Positions 11,641 to 22,013 of a DNA stretch of 38,797 nucleotides are shown one piece after another. Each line of letters starts with the position of its first letter. Position 1 is the first letter of the stretch. The stretch covers positions 1 through 38,797 of the forward strand of contig JAISEE010000034.1 in the NCBI GenBank assembly GCA_031264325.1. Direction: 5' to 3'. Under the pieces are notes generated by a model that was not told the origin of the DNA, ran no database searches, and saw only the letters and a program-made list of their open reading frames with translations. The stretch is from Endomicrobium sp. GTDB lineage: Bacteria > Elusimicrobiota > Endomicrobiia > Endomicrobiales > Endomicrobiaceae. Both the position numbers and the translations under genes were made by a program.

Positions 11641-11715
11641 ATAAAAAACAATAAACAGTTTTAAACGTAATCGTAATTATTCGATTTTTCAAAATATACA
11701 AATATATTAGTAAAA

Positions 11716-12846
11716 TTATTTATTACATAACCAGAGAAGAGGATTGTCAGGTATGTTATTTTTTCTTATTTCAAAATACAAGATAGCATCTTTTTCGCTT
11801 CCAATGTCAGCTATAATTTCTTCTTTTGACACCTTTTGGCCTTCTTTAACATATATTTTATTTAAAAAGCCATAAACGGAAGTAATGGCATTTCTGTGGG
11901 CTATTATAACAATTTTTCCATAAGAACGAAAAATTCCTGCAAAAACTACTTTACCTGAATTTATACTTTTAACTTTAGCATAGTCCGAAGAGTTTATTTT
12001 TATTCCATTATTTACTATATATGTGTCTAACTCAGGATGTTTAGTTTTGCCAAAATAAGAAATTACATTACCCATAACAGGCCAAATTAACGATTTTTCC
12101 ATTTTTATCTGTGAAATCGATGAGTATATGGTTGTTTCTTTTTTTTTAGAACTTTCAGAGTTAATTTTATTTATCAAAGTTTGCAATGCTTTTGCACTGT
12201 CATTTAAAGCCTTTATTTCTTTTTCCTCATGTCGTCTTTTATCCGAAGTTGTTTTAAGTATTTTCTTCTTTCCTTCTAACAATTTTTTATTTTGAATTAC
12301 GAATTCATTTTTTTTTTGTTTCAAATTTATAAAATTTTTCTTTGATCTTTCCAATTTTTGTATATCATAAGACAAACTTTCAACATATTTTTTTTCCTTT
12401 TCAAGTTTATTTTTACTATATTCTAAATATTTTAATCTTAATTTATATTCTATTGGGTCTTTAGCGTAAGATTTTAAAAGTGTCACTTTATGAAAAAGAT
12501 TTAACTCTTCAAGAATAATCTTATTCCAGTTTGATTTTTTTAAAGAAGCAGAATTGTAGTCCTTTGTAGACTTATTAAGATTTTTTAAAACGGACTCTAT
12601 ATTTTTTGAAATTTTTTTTAATTTTTCTTCAGTTTCTCCTATTGTTTTATTAATGCCTTTCAATTCTTTTTGGTAGATTTTTTCTTGCAAAACAAGTTTA
12701 TCTTTTTTAACCTGTTTTTCTCGTATTGACTGTTTTATATCGGAAAGTTGTTTGATTTCTGATATTTCAGCATAACCTATATAAACAAATATATTTAACA
12801 TAGATGATGCAATAATAAAAATCTTTAAAAAATTATATGTTTTCAT
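11716..12846 (-). CDS. envC: EnvC-like murein hydrolase activator: coiled coil plus degenerate M23/LytM domain
   Basis: ORF 376 aa; signal-like N-terminus, long coiled coil, C-terminal LytM fold (GKVVFAG...YGKIVIIAH...VKEGQKVSKEE...ILYFEI). Confidence 0.85.
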   Translation of the reverse strand: MKTYNFLKIFIIASSMLNIFVYIGYAEISEIKQLSDIKQSIREKQVKKDKLVLQEKIYQKELKGINKTIGETEEKLKKISKNIESVLKNLNKSTKDYNSASLKKSNWNKIILEELNLFHKVTLLKSYAKDPIEYKLRLKYLEYSKNKLEKEKKYVESLSYDIQKLERSKKNFINLKQKKNEFVIQNKKLLEGKKKILKTTSDKRRHEEKEIKALNDSAKALQTLINKINSESSKKKETTIYSSISQIKMEKSLIWPVMGNVISYFGKTKHPELDTYIVNNGIKINSSDYAKVKSINSGKVVFAGIFRSYGKIVIIAHRNAITSVYGFLNKIYVKEGQKVSKEEIIADIGSEKDAILYFEIRKNNIPDNPLLWLCNK

Positions 12847-12861
12847 TTTTTTGTATTTATA

Positions 12862-13626
12862 TCAGTGTCTACATTCTGTTTTGTCAAACATAACTCCAAA
12901 TACACAAGTAAACGATATTATTAGCAGTATTGTTGTTTTTGGTATCAATAAGTTGCAATTAATATACTTGCATACAGTCCAAAATAATAAAAAACCTAAG
13001 CTAGTCGATAAAAGGTATAAAAAAAAATTTTTTGCCTTTTTTAGCATACTTGATCTGGAAATATAGATCAAAACAAATTTTAAAACTAAAAACACGAAAA
13101 AAATTGAAATAATAATAAAATACATTTTTTTATATAACAATAATTGTTTTTGAATTTTTGCATAATGAAGAAAATCTGACGCATTAAATACTACTTCATC
13201 AACTCCTGTAATTCCTTCGATAGTACTTTTTATTCTAATCAAAAAGTCATTGTCTGGTATGGATTTCGGTTTAACAACAACATAAGCCTGTAGGTATTTT
13301 TTAAAATCGTTTAAATCGCTAGATAAAAAAACATTACTTAAAAACTCATTTTTTTCAATTATTTTGCTATAGACTTTGACGACATTTACATATTCTTTTA
13401 CAAGAATTGAATTTTCTGAATTCAAAATTTCTAATACTTTATTCTCATCTTTTGAATTTTTATCAAAAAATACAAATATATTGAGTCCTTCAGATAGAGT
13501 ATTTGCATAATCTTTAATTTGATAATAATGATTTATAATAAAAACAAAGAAAGCGCCTAAAAATACCAATGTAGATAATTTCAGCAATTCTGATATAGTC
13601 CATGTTATTTTTTTTTTGATGTTCAT
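12862..13626 (-). CDS. ftsX: FtsX-like cell division ABC transporter permease
   Basis: ORF 254 aa; N-terminal TM, periplasmic domain with GVDEV motif, C-terminal TM helices; adjacent to envC. Confidence 0.8.
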   Translation of the reverse strand: MNIKKKITWTISELLKLSTLVFLGAFFVFIINHYYQIKDYANTLSEGLNIFVFFDKNSKDENKVLEILNSENSILVKEYVNVVKVYSKIIEKNEFLSNVFLSSDLNDFKKYLQAYVVVKPKSIPDNDFLIRIKSTIEGITGVDEVVFNASDFLHYAKIQKQLLLYKKMYFIIISIFFVFLVLKFVLIYISRSSMLKKAKNFFLYLLSTSLGFLLFWTVCKYINCNLLIPKTTILLIISFTCVFGVMFDKTECRH

Positions 13627-14214
13627 AAACTCTCCACGTATTTTATCATTTTATTTATCCAAAATCATTATCATTATACCTTTTTTTGTATTCAACAGAT
13701 AATTTATCTAATAAAAAGCTGTTTTAAAAAATTTACATCAAAACATTTTCATTCATTTTTTGTATTTAAATAAATGTTTTTTTGAATTTCAACATTATTT
13801 ACAAAATTTTTGTCTTTAAAGTTAATGTGTAAATGATGATATATTAATAAAACCATTCCCATATTTTGTTAAGTGAGGCTATTTTAGTGTCGTCCTCTTT
13901 GAGGGTTTTTGTTGATAGTGTGAGTTGTTTTCTGGTAAAATTCGCTGTGTTCTCTATCATGTGGCATATGTGTGGCCGTGTTGGTTTAAATCGCAAGATT
14001 CATAGAGTGTATTATAAAATATTACATTATTTCTTTTATTATCTGGAAGAACTGTTAGTGTGCTATGTAAACTGTTTGTTAAATCAAAGATAATGACATC
14101 ACCCCATCTAAAGCAAAAATTTTGCTTACTTATAGAACAAACTCAGAAATAAATTTGAAAATTTTTATTAACTTTTCTATATAATATAGAAATTTCCCAA
14201 TTTAACTGATCAAA

Positions 14215-14485
14215 AAAATGTCTTCTTCGCTATCTTTTTTGTTACCTGAAGGAAGTAGAAATTTTGATTTTATCTGCATAAGAGCAGAAGTCATAACAAA
14301 AAATTTTCCTGCCATGTCTAACACTAAGATTAAGTTTTTTTTCTTAAATCAAGATAAGATAGATATTTCAGTTGTAATATCAATTATTTTTATCTCGCTA
14401 ATCTTAAAATCATTTTTTCTTGATAAGGTACAAATATAAGATCCAAAGGATCTTCAAAAGCGTCAAGGTGAATGCCGTATATCAT
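14215..14485 (-). pseudogene. scpA: degraded segregation and condensation protein A
   Basis: Minus strand: MIYGIHLDAFEDPLDLI (FEGPLDLL motif), KNDFKISEIKIIDITTE, YLSYLDL, then DMAGKFFVMTSALMQIKSKFLLPSG in different frames; directly downstream of trpS. Confidence 0.85.
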
Positions 14486-14498
14486 ATATCATAAACCT

Positions 14499-15491
14499 TT
14501 AAAATTTTAATGCCTTTCTGATTTCAGTCATGGTTTTTTGAGCACAGTCTTCAGCTTTTTGACAGCCTTCCATAATCACTTTTTCCAGATAAGCTTTGTC
14601 AGAAATAAGCTTCTTTCTTTTTCCAGATAAAGATTTCATAAACTCAGTAAGTATTTCAGTCAACTGTTTTTTGCATAACGAGCAACCTATCGATCCAACT
14701 TTGCAGTCTTTTTCCCTTTGTTTAAATTTTGAATATTTATCCGAATCTTCTGAAAGTATCTTATAGAATTTTATAACCACACAGCCATCAGGATGTCCTA
14801 AATCATTTTTTTTTATTTTTAAAGGATCTGTAAACATATTTTTTACTTTTTCTTTTATTGCATCACTGTTTTCACCAAGAAATATAGAATTTCCGTAAGA
14901 TTTTGACATTTTTCTCCCATCCGTGCCTGGTACTCTTGTAGATTTAGAAAGTTTAGCTTCAGGTTCAATAAAAATTTTGCCGTAAAAATTATTAAACCGT
15001 CTAGCTATTTCACGAGTAAGCTCCAAATGTAAAAGTTGATCTTCTCCAACAGGAACTAAGTTTGCTCTATAAAGAAGAATATCGGAAGCCATGAGTACGG
15101 GGTATCCCAAAAAACCATAATTATTTAAATTTTTATTTTTTATTTCTCTTACTTGATCTTTATATGTTGGACATCTTTGAAGCCATCCCAAAGGAGTTAT
15201 CATTGAAAGCATTAAAAATAGCTCACTATGTTGATGAATAGCGGATTGTTTAAAAATTACTGATTTCAGCGGATCTAACCCTACTGTAATCCAATCAGCT
15301 ATCATTTCAAAAGTATTTTCACTAATTTTAGACGTGTTAGCATACTCTGTAGTTAAAGCATGCCAATCTGATGCCATGTAGTAACAATCGCATTCTTCTT
15401 GAAGTTTAACCCAGTTGCGAAGTGTTCCAAAATAGTGACCTAAATGAAGTCTTCCTGTCGGGCGCATGCCTGACAATACTTTTTTTTTCAT
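14499..15491 (-). CDS. trpS: tryptophanyl-tRNA synthetase
   Basis: ORF 330 aa; GMRPTGRLHLGHYFG and KMSKS class I motifs. Confidence 0.96.
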   Translation of the reverse strand: MKKKVLSGMRPTGRLHLGHYFGTLRNWVKLQEECDCYYMASDWHALTTEYANTSKISENTFEMIADWITVGLDPLKSVIFKQSAIHQHSELFLMLSMITPLGWLQRCPTYKDQVREIKNKNLNNYGFLGYPVLMASDILLYRANLVPVGEDQLLHLELTREIARRFNNFYGKIFIEPEAKLSKSTRVPGTDGRKMSKSYGNSIFLGENSDAIKEKVKNMFTDPLKIKKNDLGHPDGCVVIKFYKILSEDSDKYSKFKQREKDCKVGSIGCSLCKKQLTEILTEFMKSLSGKRKKLISDKAYLEKVIMEGCQKAEDCAQKTMTEIRKALKF

Positions 15492-15529
15492 ATATATGCG
15501 GTTACGGTGTTGTTGTATTTGCTAAAAAA

Positions 15530-16177
15530 TTAATAAGAGGCTCCACTAAAAATTATAACAAAAAAATTAATGGTAGGATATAACAAATTCCATATTGCAT
15601 CTGAATATGATAGCAAAAGTAATAATACTGTTAAACAAATAAGAGGATTGATGTTCATGTATTTTGTCGCTATATCTCTAGGTATGAAAAAAGTTATAAT
15701 TTTTGATCCGTCTAAAGGAGGGATGGGTATAAGATTTATTATTGCAAGAATAACATTTATAATAAGCATTATATACAAAAACGATTGTATTGCGGCCCCA
15801 AACCCTGCTTCAAAGTTTGGAAATATCCTTATAAGACGAATTCCAAGTCCTGAAACTAAAGCAAGTAGTAAATTTGCAACTGGTCCTGCTAGAGAAACAA
15901 GAGATATATCTAATTTTGGATTTTTAAAATTTCTGTAATCTATTGGTACAGGCTTTACCCAACCGAAAAGGATAGGAAATTTTAAAAATAAAAGTATTGC
16001 TGGGAGAATAATGCTTCCAAACAACTCTATGTGAGATAGAGGGTTTAAAGTAATCCATCCCGTAAGTCTTGCAGTATCATCTCCTCTTAAGTGTGCAGCA
16101 TATCCATGGGAAATTTCATGAATAATAGTTGAGAAAATAAAAACCACAATATATATAAATACGGTTAGTACGGTCAT
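15530..16177 (-). CDS. site-2 protease family (M50) membrane metalloprotease
   Basis: ORF 215 aa; HEISH zinc motif, NLIPIPPLDGS motif, multiple TM segments. Confidence 0.92.
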   Translation of the reverse strand: MTVLTVFIYIVVFIFSTIIHEISHGYAAHLRGDDTARLTGWITLNPLSHIELFGSIILPAILLFLKFPILFGWVKPVPIDYRNFKNPKLDISLVSLAGPVANLLLALVSGLGIRLIRIFPNFEAGFGAAIQSFLYIMLIINVILAIINLIPIPPLDGSKIITFFIPRDIATKYMNINPLICLTVLLLLLSYSDAIWNLLYPTINFFVIIFSGASY

Positions 16178-16304
16178 AAATATCCTTAAAAAATATCAAA
16201 AATTTAACATAAAAATTTTATTATTTTAGTAGAATTTTGTCAATTTTTTTGTTGTTGTTCTGATTAAAAAATAAAAGTAAATAGAGAAAAACATTTTGAT
16301 AAAC

Positions 16305-16487
16305 TTAAATAAAAAGCTTAATATTTGTAAAAATAAATAATAAAACAGTTATCATAAGAGAAAAATTTATATCTCTCCTTTGTGGCTTCACTATAATGAC
16401 AAGATCTCTTGATAAAAAATTTGTTATCAGAGAGGAATAGATTTTGAAAAGTGAATGTTTACGAGTGTTTGTGACTTTAAACTTCAT
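16305..16487 (-). pseudogene. 60-aa fragment, possibly the N-terminus of an M23-family membrane-anchored peptidase
   Basis: FLSRDLVIIVKPQRRDINFSLMITVLLFIF resembles the (F)SR.LTVMIIPH....S TM start of M23 peptidases; no downstream domain. Confidence 0.25.
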
Positions 16488-16559
16488 AGTTATGATAAAT
16501 AAATTTTGAAGTTTTACTGAATATCATCATAAAAGCTTTATCGTTTTTTTCAAAAAAAA

Positions 16560-16839
16560 AAAACAGAAATGTCAACTGTTATCTTCAAGGTTCCTGTAGA
16601 AGTAAGTATGTTTCTGCACTTGTTAGATTTATCATTTTTAATTGCTATATTTTTAATTTCGGTATTTATTTTCGTATATTCTAAAATTGTTCGGGTAACA
16701 TAATTACGATCGATTAAATTTTTAGTTACTTAGCTATTATAGATTTAAAAGTACGTCACCCATGCATACAGCGTTAAATGCAGTATTTATACTTTTCTTT
16801 GCCTGCCAAAATGTCAAACAATTCTTGATCAAGTCTCAT
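16560..16839 (-). pseudogene. possible degraded TlyA-like rRNA methyltransferase (S4 plus FtsJ type)
   Basis: Minus strand: MRLDQELFDILAGK (S4-like start), then in another frame AVCMGDVLLN (IMxGDVLVN), then TYLLLQE / LKITVDIS (GFTDYLLQxGAxKVYAVDV). Confidence 0.45.
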
Positions 16840-16944
16840 TTTCTGTTTATGTAATGAGTGATGAGTAGGCATAATTTAATTTTTATAAAAAATTTAAATA
16901 TCCTTCGCATTTATATTCATTATCAAAATATGCCTCACTGATTC

Positions 16945-17187
16945 CTAAAAAATATTTATGGCTTTATAATTATCTTCTTTTTGATACAGGCCTGAAAATA
17001 AAAGTTCAACTTTTTTACAGATTATTTTTTTTGACAAAAAAATTTTTGATGAAACAGTTTTTATGTTACTTTTACTATCAGGTAATCTCCAAAGTTGAAT
17101 ACTCAACGATATCGTAGAAGTTTTTTGTGATGTCTTGTAGTTTACGAGATGCTTATTTTGCAGTATCGTTAAATCAAATCGTATCAT
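16945..17187 (-). CDS. 80-aa ORF of unknown function directly downstream of spoIID; may be a gene fragment
   Basis: ORF track; starts 7 nt after the spoIID stop, suggesting translational linkage; no confident family. Confidence 0.35.
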   Translation of the reverse strand: MIRFDLTILQNKHLVNYKTSQKTSTISLSIQLWRLPDSKSNIKTVSSKIFLSKKIICKKVELLFSGLYQKEDNYKAINIF

Positions 17188-17193
17188 TATTTA

Positions 17194-18321
17194 TTAGTTA
17201 ATTGTTTCTATTTTTGTTCCGGGATAAAAATGATAAAGAATTGTTGAATAACTTTTTCCATTTTCAGCCATACCTTTTGCTCCGTATTGACATAGACCTG
17301 CTCTATGCCCCCAACCTTTTCCACTAAAACAAATTTTATCATTTTTAACTTTTATAAAATTAAAAAAATGACTTTTTATTTTCCATGCATCAACATAAAG
17401 CCGAAATTTATAAGCATTTAATAAATACTTTCCGTTTGAATGTGTTATTTCCAATTGCTTTGTCGCACCAAAGGGTGTTTTTTCTTTAATTTTAATATCT
17501 TTTATTTTGCCTATTTTAAGTTTACTTCTTACAAAATTTTCATTTAAAACCTGCATCCATTTAACATATGGACTATTGTTGCAATAGTGACATTCTACTC
17601 CTTTTAAGTATGAAGGAGTTTCTTTCCAACCCCAAATGTATTTTGGATCTTCAGTATGACCTCCACATATGGCGTGAAAAACAGTCTGAGCTGGTTTTCC
17701 TTGATATGTTATGATCTCTCTATTTGTTTCTGAAACTATCTGATTTGTTTTTTTAGTTTCTGACCTTAGTCCGCTGTAAACTTGACAATGAGTTGTTGAA
17801 CATAAATCAAAACCTTGCGTAGAATGTCTGTTCAAATTAGATATAGCATAAGTTCTGCTTATAACAGCTTGAGCTTTTAATGCCTCTGCAGGCCAATCAC
17901 AACTTACTTCTTTTGGCAAAACACCTTTAATATAGTCTTCTACACATAGTACATTAATAACATTTATTTTTCCATCGGATTTTTTTAATACTAAACACCT
18001 TCTATATGGCTTAGAGTTTATAAAAATTACGCCATTTGAAGGTTCTATCTTTATAGGAAGAGAAAGATCATATTTGTCTATATGTACTCCTTTTTGAGAG
18101 CAAGAGATGTTAACTATCCCCTTTGTAAGCTTTAACCCTTTCCCTGTCGAATCATAGACAAAAAAATCTCCTGAACTTCCTACCATCACAGACATTTCGT
18201 TAAAAATAACTCCTATTCTTATATTTTTTTGAACATTGTCCAAGGCGTAGCCATTAGAAAAGAAAAAAAAGATTAAAAAAAATAATATTTTTAATAAAAT
18301 TGCCTTCTTCATATATTGCAA
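17194..18321 (-). CDS. spoIID: SpoIID/LytB domain protein
   Basis: ORF 375 aa; VLPKEVSCDWPAEALKAQAVISRTYAI, GKGWGHRAGLCQYGAKGMA motifs. Confidence 0.93.
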   Translation of the reverse strand: MQYMKKAILLKILFFLIFFFFSNGYALDNVQKNIRIGVIFNEMSVMVGSSGDFFVYDSTGKGLKLTKGIVNISCSQKGVHIDKYDLSLPIKIEPSNGVIFINSKPYRRCLVLKKSDGKINVINVLCVEDYIKGVLPKEVSCDWPAEALKAQAVISRTYAISNLNRHSTQGFDLCSTTHCQVYSGLRSETKKTNQIVSETNREIITYQGKPAQTVFHAICGGHTEDPKYIWGWKETPSYLKGVECHYCNNSPYVKWMQVLNENFVRSKLKIGKIKDIKIKEKTPFGATKQLEITHSNGKYLLNAYKFRLYVDAWKIKSHFFNFIKVKNDKICFSGKGWGHRAGLCQYGAKGMAENGKSYSTILYHFYPGTKIETIN

Positions 18322-18858
18322 ACTTTTCCTTATTTTTGTTATAAAATTTACTGTATACGCAATATTTTTGTATATTTTTTACATATAATACACTTTATAC
18401 ACCTTTTTATCTAATTGGAGAGCTTTTATTCTTATAAAATTAAATCGCAATATAAAAACTTTAGTTCCATAATTTATATACTAAAAATTTGTAATCTGTT
18501 TTATCAATCCATACTCTGATACTGACTTGAAAATAATAAGATCATAAAAAAATAAAAATCATTACTTTTTTCAAGTCTAAAATTATGCTATTTGCAGTTT
18601 TTGTCTTTCCAATATTTATAACTATAATAACTATAAATAAAATTTGGATTTTTGCAGAAAAGAGTTTAATTCTTTAATATACCTTTTTTGTATTTTTAAT
18701 CGTACTAAATACTCTCTAAATACTTGAGATTACATTAATAAAAATAATACTGTATATATTTTGTAAAATTTTTACAACAAAAGCCAAACTAAGGAGTACA
18801 GCATATATACAATAAAGTTTTATTTTTTTGAGTTAAGCGGATTATACATTTTATTTTT

Positions 18859-19881
18859 TTAAAATAGCTCTTTTGGAGAATTTTTTGGCATTTCAATTCC
18901 AAAATGTTTATATCCCGATTCGGTAACAACTCTTCCTCTGGATGTTCTAGCAATAAAACCAGACTGTATAAGATATGGCTCATATAAATCGGTTATTGTG
19001 TCTGGCTCTTCGGATATTGCTACAGCGATAGTATCAATGCCTACAGGGCCGCCGTTGAACTTATTAATTAAAATATTAAGAATAAGCCTGTCCATCTTAT
19101 CAAGACCATCATCGTCAATTTCTAAAGCATTTAAAGCTTCTTTTGCTATACCTAAAGTAATTTTACAGTTTTTAACTTCAGCAAAATCTCTTACTCTTTT
19201 TAATAGCCTGTTGACAATTCTAGGTGTTCCTCGGGAACGTCTTGCTATTTCTTCACTTGCAGTATGATCGATTGCTATATTTAGAATAAATGCTGAACGT
19301 TTAACTATATGTATAAGGTCTTTTATCCCGTAAAAGTCTAAGTGTTCTATAATGCCAAATCTATCCCTTAAAGAATTTGATAAAAGCCCTGCCCTTGTTG
19401 TGGCTCCAATTAGAGTAAAGCGTGGTATTGGAAGTTTAATGGTTTTAGCGGACGGCCCTTGTCCTATTATAATATCAAGTTCAAAATCTTCCATAACAGG
19501 GTACAAAGACTCTTCAACAAGATGGTTTACTCTATGGATTTCATCTATAAAAAATATGTCCCCTTTTGAAAGATTTGTAAGAATTGCCGCTAAATCGCCT
19601 ACTCGCTCTAATACTGGCCCAGATGTTATTCTAAGATTGCTGTTCATCTCTTTTGCAATTATATGAGAAAGAGTAGTTTTGCCAAGCCCAGGAGGGGCAT
19701 AAAATAAACAATGATCTAAAGCTTCTTGTCTATTTTTTGCCGCTTTTATAAAAACTTTAAGATTATTCTTAAGTTTTTCTTGACCTATAAAATCATTAAG
19801 GCTTTGAGGTCTTAAGGAATTTTCTATTATATCTTCACTATATGTTTTAATAGGTTCAACAATCCTTTCTACTTTGTCCAT
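18859..19881 (-). CDS. ruvB: Holliday junction branch migration ATPase RuvB
   Basis: ORF 340 aa; [41 protein letters not shown] motifs. Confidence 0.97.
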   Translation of the reverse strand: MDKVERIVEPIKTYSEDIIENSLRPQSLNDFIGQEKLKNNLKVFIKAAKNRQEALDHCLFYAPPGLGKTTLSHIIAKEMNSNLRITSGPVLERVGDLAAILTNLSKGDIFFIDEIHRVNHLVEESLYPVMEDFELDIIIGQGPSAKTIKLPIPRFTLIGATTRAGLLSNSLRDRFGIIEHLDFYGIKDLIHIVKRSAFILNIAIDHTASEEIARRSRGTPRIVNRLLKRVRDFAEVKNCKITLGIAKEALNALEIDDDGLDKMDRLILNILINKFNGGPVGIDTIAVAISEEPDTITDLYEPYLIQSGFIARTSRGRVVTESGYKHFGIEMPKNSPKELF

Positions 19882-19884
19882 TAT

Positions 19885-20502
19885 TTAAAATTCCTGTAAA
19901 GATTTAGTTATTAAATTTTCCAAAGTTATATTTTTGCTGCTTTGTTCATATACTTTATTCACTGCAACTTTTGCTTGTTGTTCTTTGTATCCGAGAGCGA
20001 TGAGGCCGTCTATAGCTTCTAAAATTAATTTATTTTTAGTTAGATTTATATTTATCCATTTTTCCATACCTGATACCTCTATGTCTATTATTTTATCTTT
20101 TAAAGCTACTATAAGCTTATCTGCAGTTTTTTTTGTAAATCCAAAAACAGCATGAAGTATTGATGAATTTTTTGAAATTATAGCAGTTTTAAAATCAACA
20201 AGGGATTTAGAAATTTTATCTATGTATTCCATTGCTTTTTTGGAACCTATTCCAGAAACTTCGTCTTTTATTAAAATATACATATCTTTTTCTTCTTTAG
20301 TTAAAAAACCATATAAATATATAATCCCGCCGTACATTCCCATAACACTTTCAACAACATATATTTTTATTTGCTCCCCGATTTTGGGAAGTTTTGAAAA
20401 CACCGACAAAGCAACAATGACTTCATAACCTATACCACTGACATTAACCGTAATGTTATTTTTTGATTTAGACTCTAAAATTCCAGAAATGTAATCTAAC
20501 AT
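19885..20502 (-). CDS. ruvA: Holliday junction branch migration protein RuvA
   Basis: ORF 205 aa; start MLDYISGILESK, LIKDEVSGIGSKKA HhH motif; upstream of ruvB. Confidence 0.93.
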   Translation of the reverse strand: MLDYISGILESKSKNNITVNVSGIGYEVIVALSVFSKLPKIGEQIKIYVVESVMGMYGGIIYLYGFLTKEEKDMYILIKDEVSGIGSKKAMEYIDKISKSLVDFKTAIISKNSSILHAVFGFTKKTADKLIVALKDKIIDIEVSGMEKWININLTKNKLILEAIDGLIALGYKEQQAKVAVNKVYEQSSKNITLENLITKSLQEF

Positions 20503-20634
20503 AATATTCTTTTAAGTGACAACTAAAGTAAATTTTAAAACGAAAACTTTTGTTAAAAGAAAATTGAGGAAGTCTACTGTGAACTGTAAATAAGTGTAGA
20601 TTTTTTAAAACAAAAGCTTAAAAGTTTGCTATCT

Positions 20635-21111
20635 CTATCTTGTAGTAGTATTAATGTGGCATATTGCCATTGCCAATGCATCAGCTGCATCGTCAGGCTT
20701 TGGAATTTTTTCAAGCCTTAAAAAAGTTTTAACCATATGTTGTATTTGATACTTGTTTGCAGCACCGTAGCCTGTAAGGGCTATTTTAACACATCTTGGA
20801 TTGTATTCAGCTAAAGGAATTTTATTTATTGAGACAGTTAAAACTATTGCACCTCTGGACTGTCCTACAGATGCCACAGTTTTGGTAGCTTTTAAAAAAA
20901 ATAATTCTTCTATAGCTACGACTTCAGGTTTATATCTGTTTATAACAGATTGAAGTTTATCATGGATTGTATGGAGTCTTTCTATAAGCGGAACAAGGCG
21001 TGTCGTCTTGATGCAACCATACTGTATAGCGTTAATTTTATCTCTTGATAAAGCTTCAACAATCCCCCAGCCTGTAAGAGAAAGTCCCGGATCAATTCCA
21101 AGTACTATCAT
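20635..21111 (-). CDS. ruvC: crossover junction endodeoxyribonuclease RuvC
   Basis: ORF 158 aa; VLGIDPGLSLTGWGIVE, VAIEELFF, KPDDAADALAMAICH motifs. Confidence 0.96.
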   Translation of the reverse strand: MIVLGIDPGLSLTGWGIVEALSRDKINAIQYGCIKTTRLVPLIERLHTIHDKLQSVINRYKPEVVAIEELFFLKATKTVASVGQSRGAIVLTVSINKIPLAEYNPRCVKIALTGYGAANKYQIQHMVKTFLRLEKIPKPDDAADALAMAICHINTTTR

Positions 21112-21866
21112 TGTTTTCCTACTTTTTTCATTTCTTCTGAGGAAATATCAAAGTTTGCATAAACACTTTTAACATCTTCGTGCTCTTCTAAAGAATCCAT
21201 AAGTTTTAACATACATTTTGCGTCATCGCCTGAAAGAGCTATCTGAGTTTGAGAAACCATGCTTATTTCAGAAAAAGCTACAGTTATATTTTTTTCTTTT
21301 AAGGATTTCTTTGTGGTTTCCAAATTTGAAAAATTTGTTATGATTTCATATATATCGCTGTCGGCTTCGTTTTTAAAATCTTCAGCACCCGCTTCTAAAA
21401 CTGTATTCATAACAGTTTCTTCGTCAGTTCCAGCTTTTTTTACTGCTATATAACCTTTTCTGTTAAACATCCAACCTACACATCCAGCTTCACCAAGACT
21501 TCCTTTGTGGTTTGAAAACATTTTTCTTATTTCTGAAACTGTTCTGTTTTTATTGTCCGTAGTTGTTTCCACTATTAAGGCCACACCTGCTGGACCATAT
21601 CCCTCGTAAACTACTTCTTCATAAATCGCTCCATGTAGTTCGCCGCTGCCTCTTTGTATTGCTTTCTTTATATTATCTTGAGGCATATTTACTTCTTTAG
21701 CATCTACAATAGCTTTTCTTAAACGAGCATTATTTTCAATCTGAATGCCGCTTTCTTTTGTTGCAATTATAATTTCTCTTATAATTTTTGTAAAAACTTT
21801 ACCTTTTTTTATGTCAGTTGCTGCTTTTTTATGTTTAATACTAGCCCATTTATTATGACCTGACAT
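21108..21866 (-). CDS. yebC: YebC/PmpR family regulatory or translation factor
   Basis: ORF 252 aa; MSGHNKWASIKHKKAATDIKKGK; overlaps ruvC by 4 nt (ATGA). Confidence 0.96.
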   Translation of the reverse strand: MSGHNKWASIKHKKAATDIKKGKVFTKIIREIIIATKESGIQIENNARLRKAIVDAKEVNMPQDNIKKAIQRGSGELHGAIYEEVVYEGYGPAGVALIVETTTDNKNRTVSEIRKMFSNHKGSLGEAGCVGWMFNRKGYIAVKKAGTDEETVMNTVLEAGAEDFKNEADSDIYEIITNFSNLETTKKSLKEKNITVAFSEISMVSQTQIALSGDDAKCMLKLMDSLEEHEDVKSVYANFDISSEEMKKVGKQ

Positions 21867-22013
21867 AATTAAGTTTAACTCCTATTTATACAAATAACTA
21901 TAAATTATTTTGTTATACTAACATCAAAAAAATAAATCTATAAAAATTTAAAATTAGTCTGAACTGTTTTGTAAATAGCAAGAAGCGTTAATCATATATA
22001 TCACATATAACAA

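Noticed and set aside
18789-18983. 64-aa minus ORF overlapping the ruvB 3' end
   Set aside because: Out-of-frame overlap with a well-supported gene and no recognisable family.
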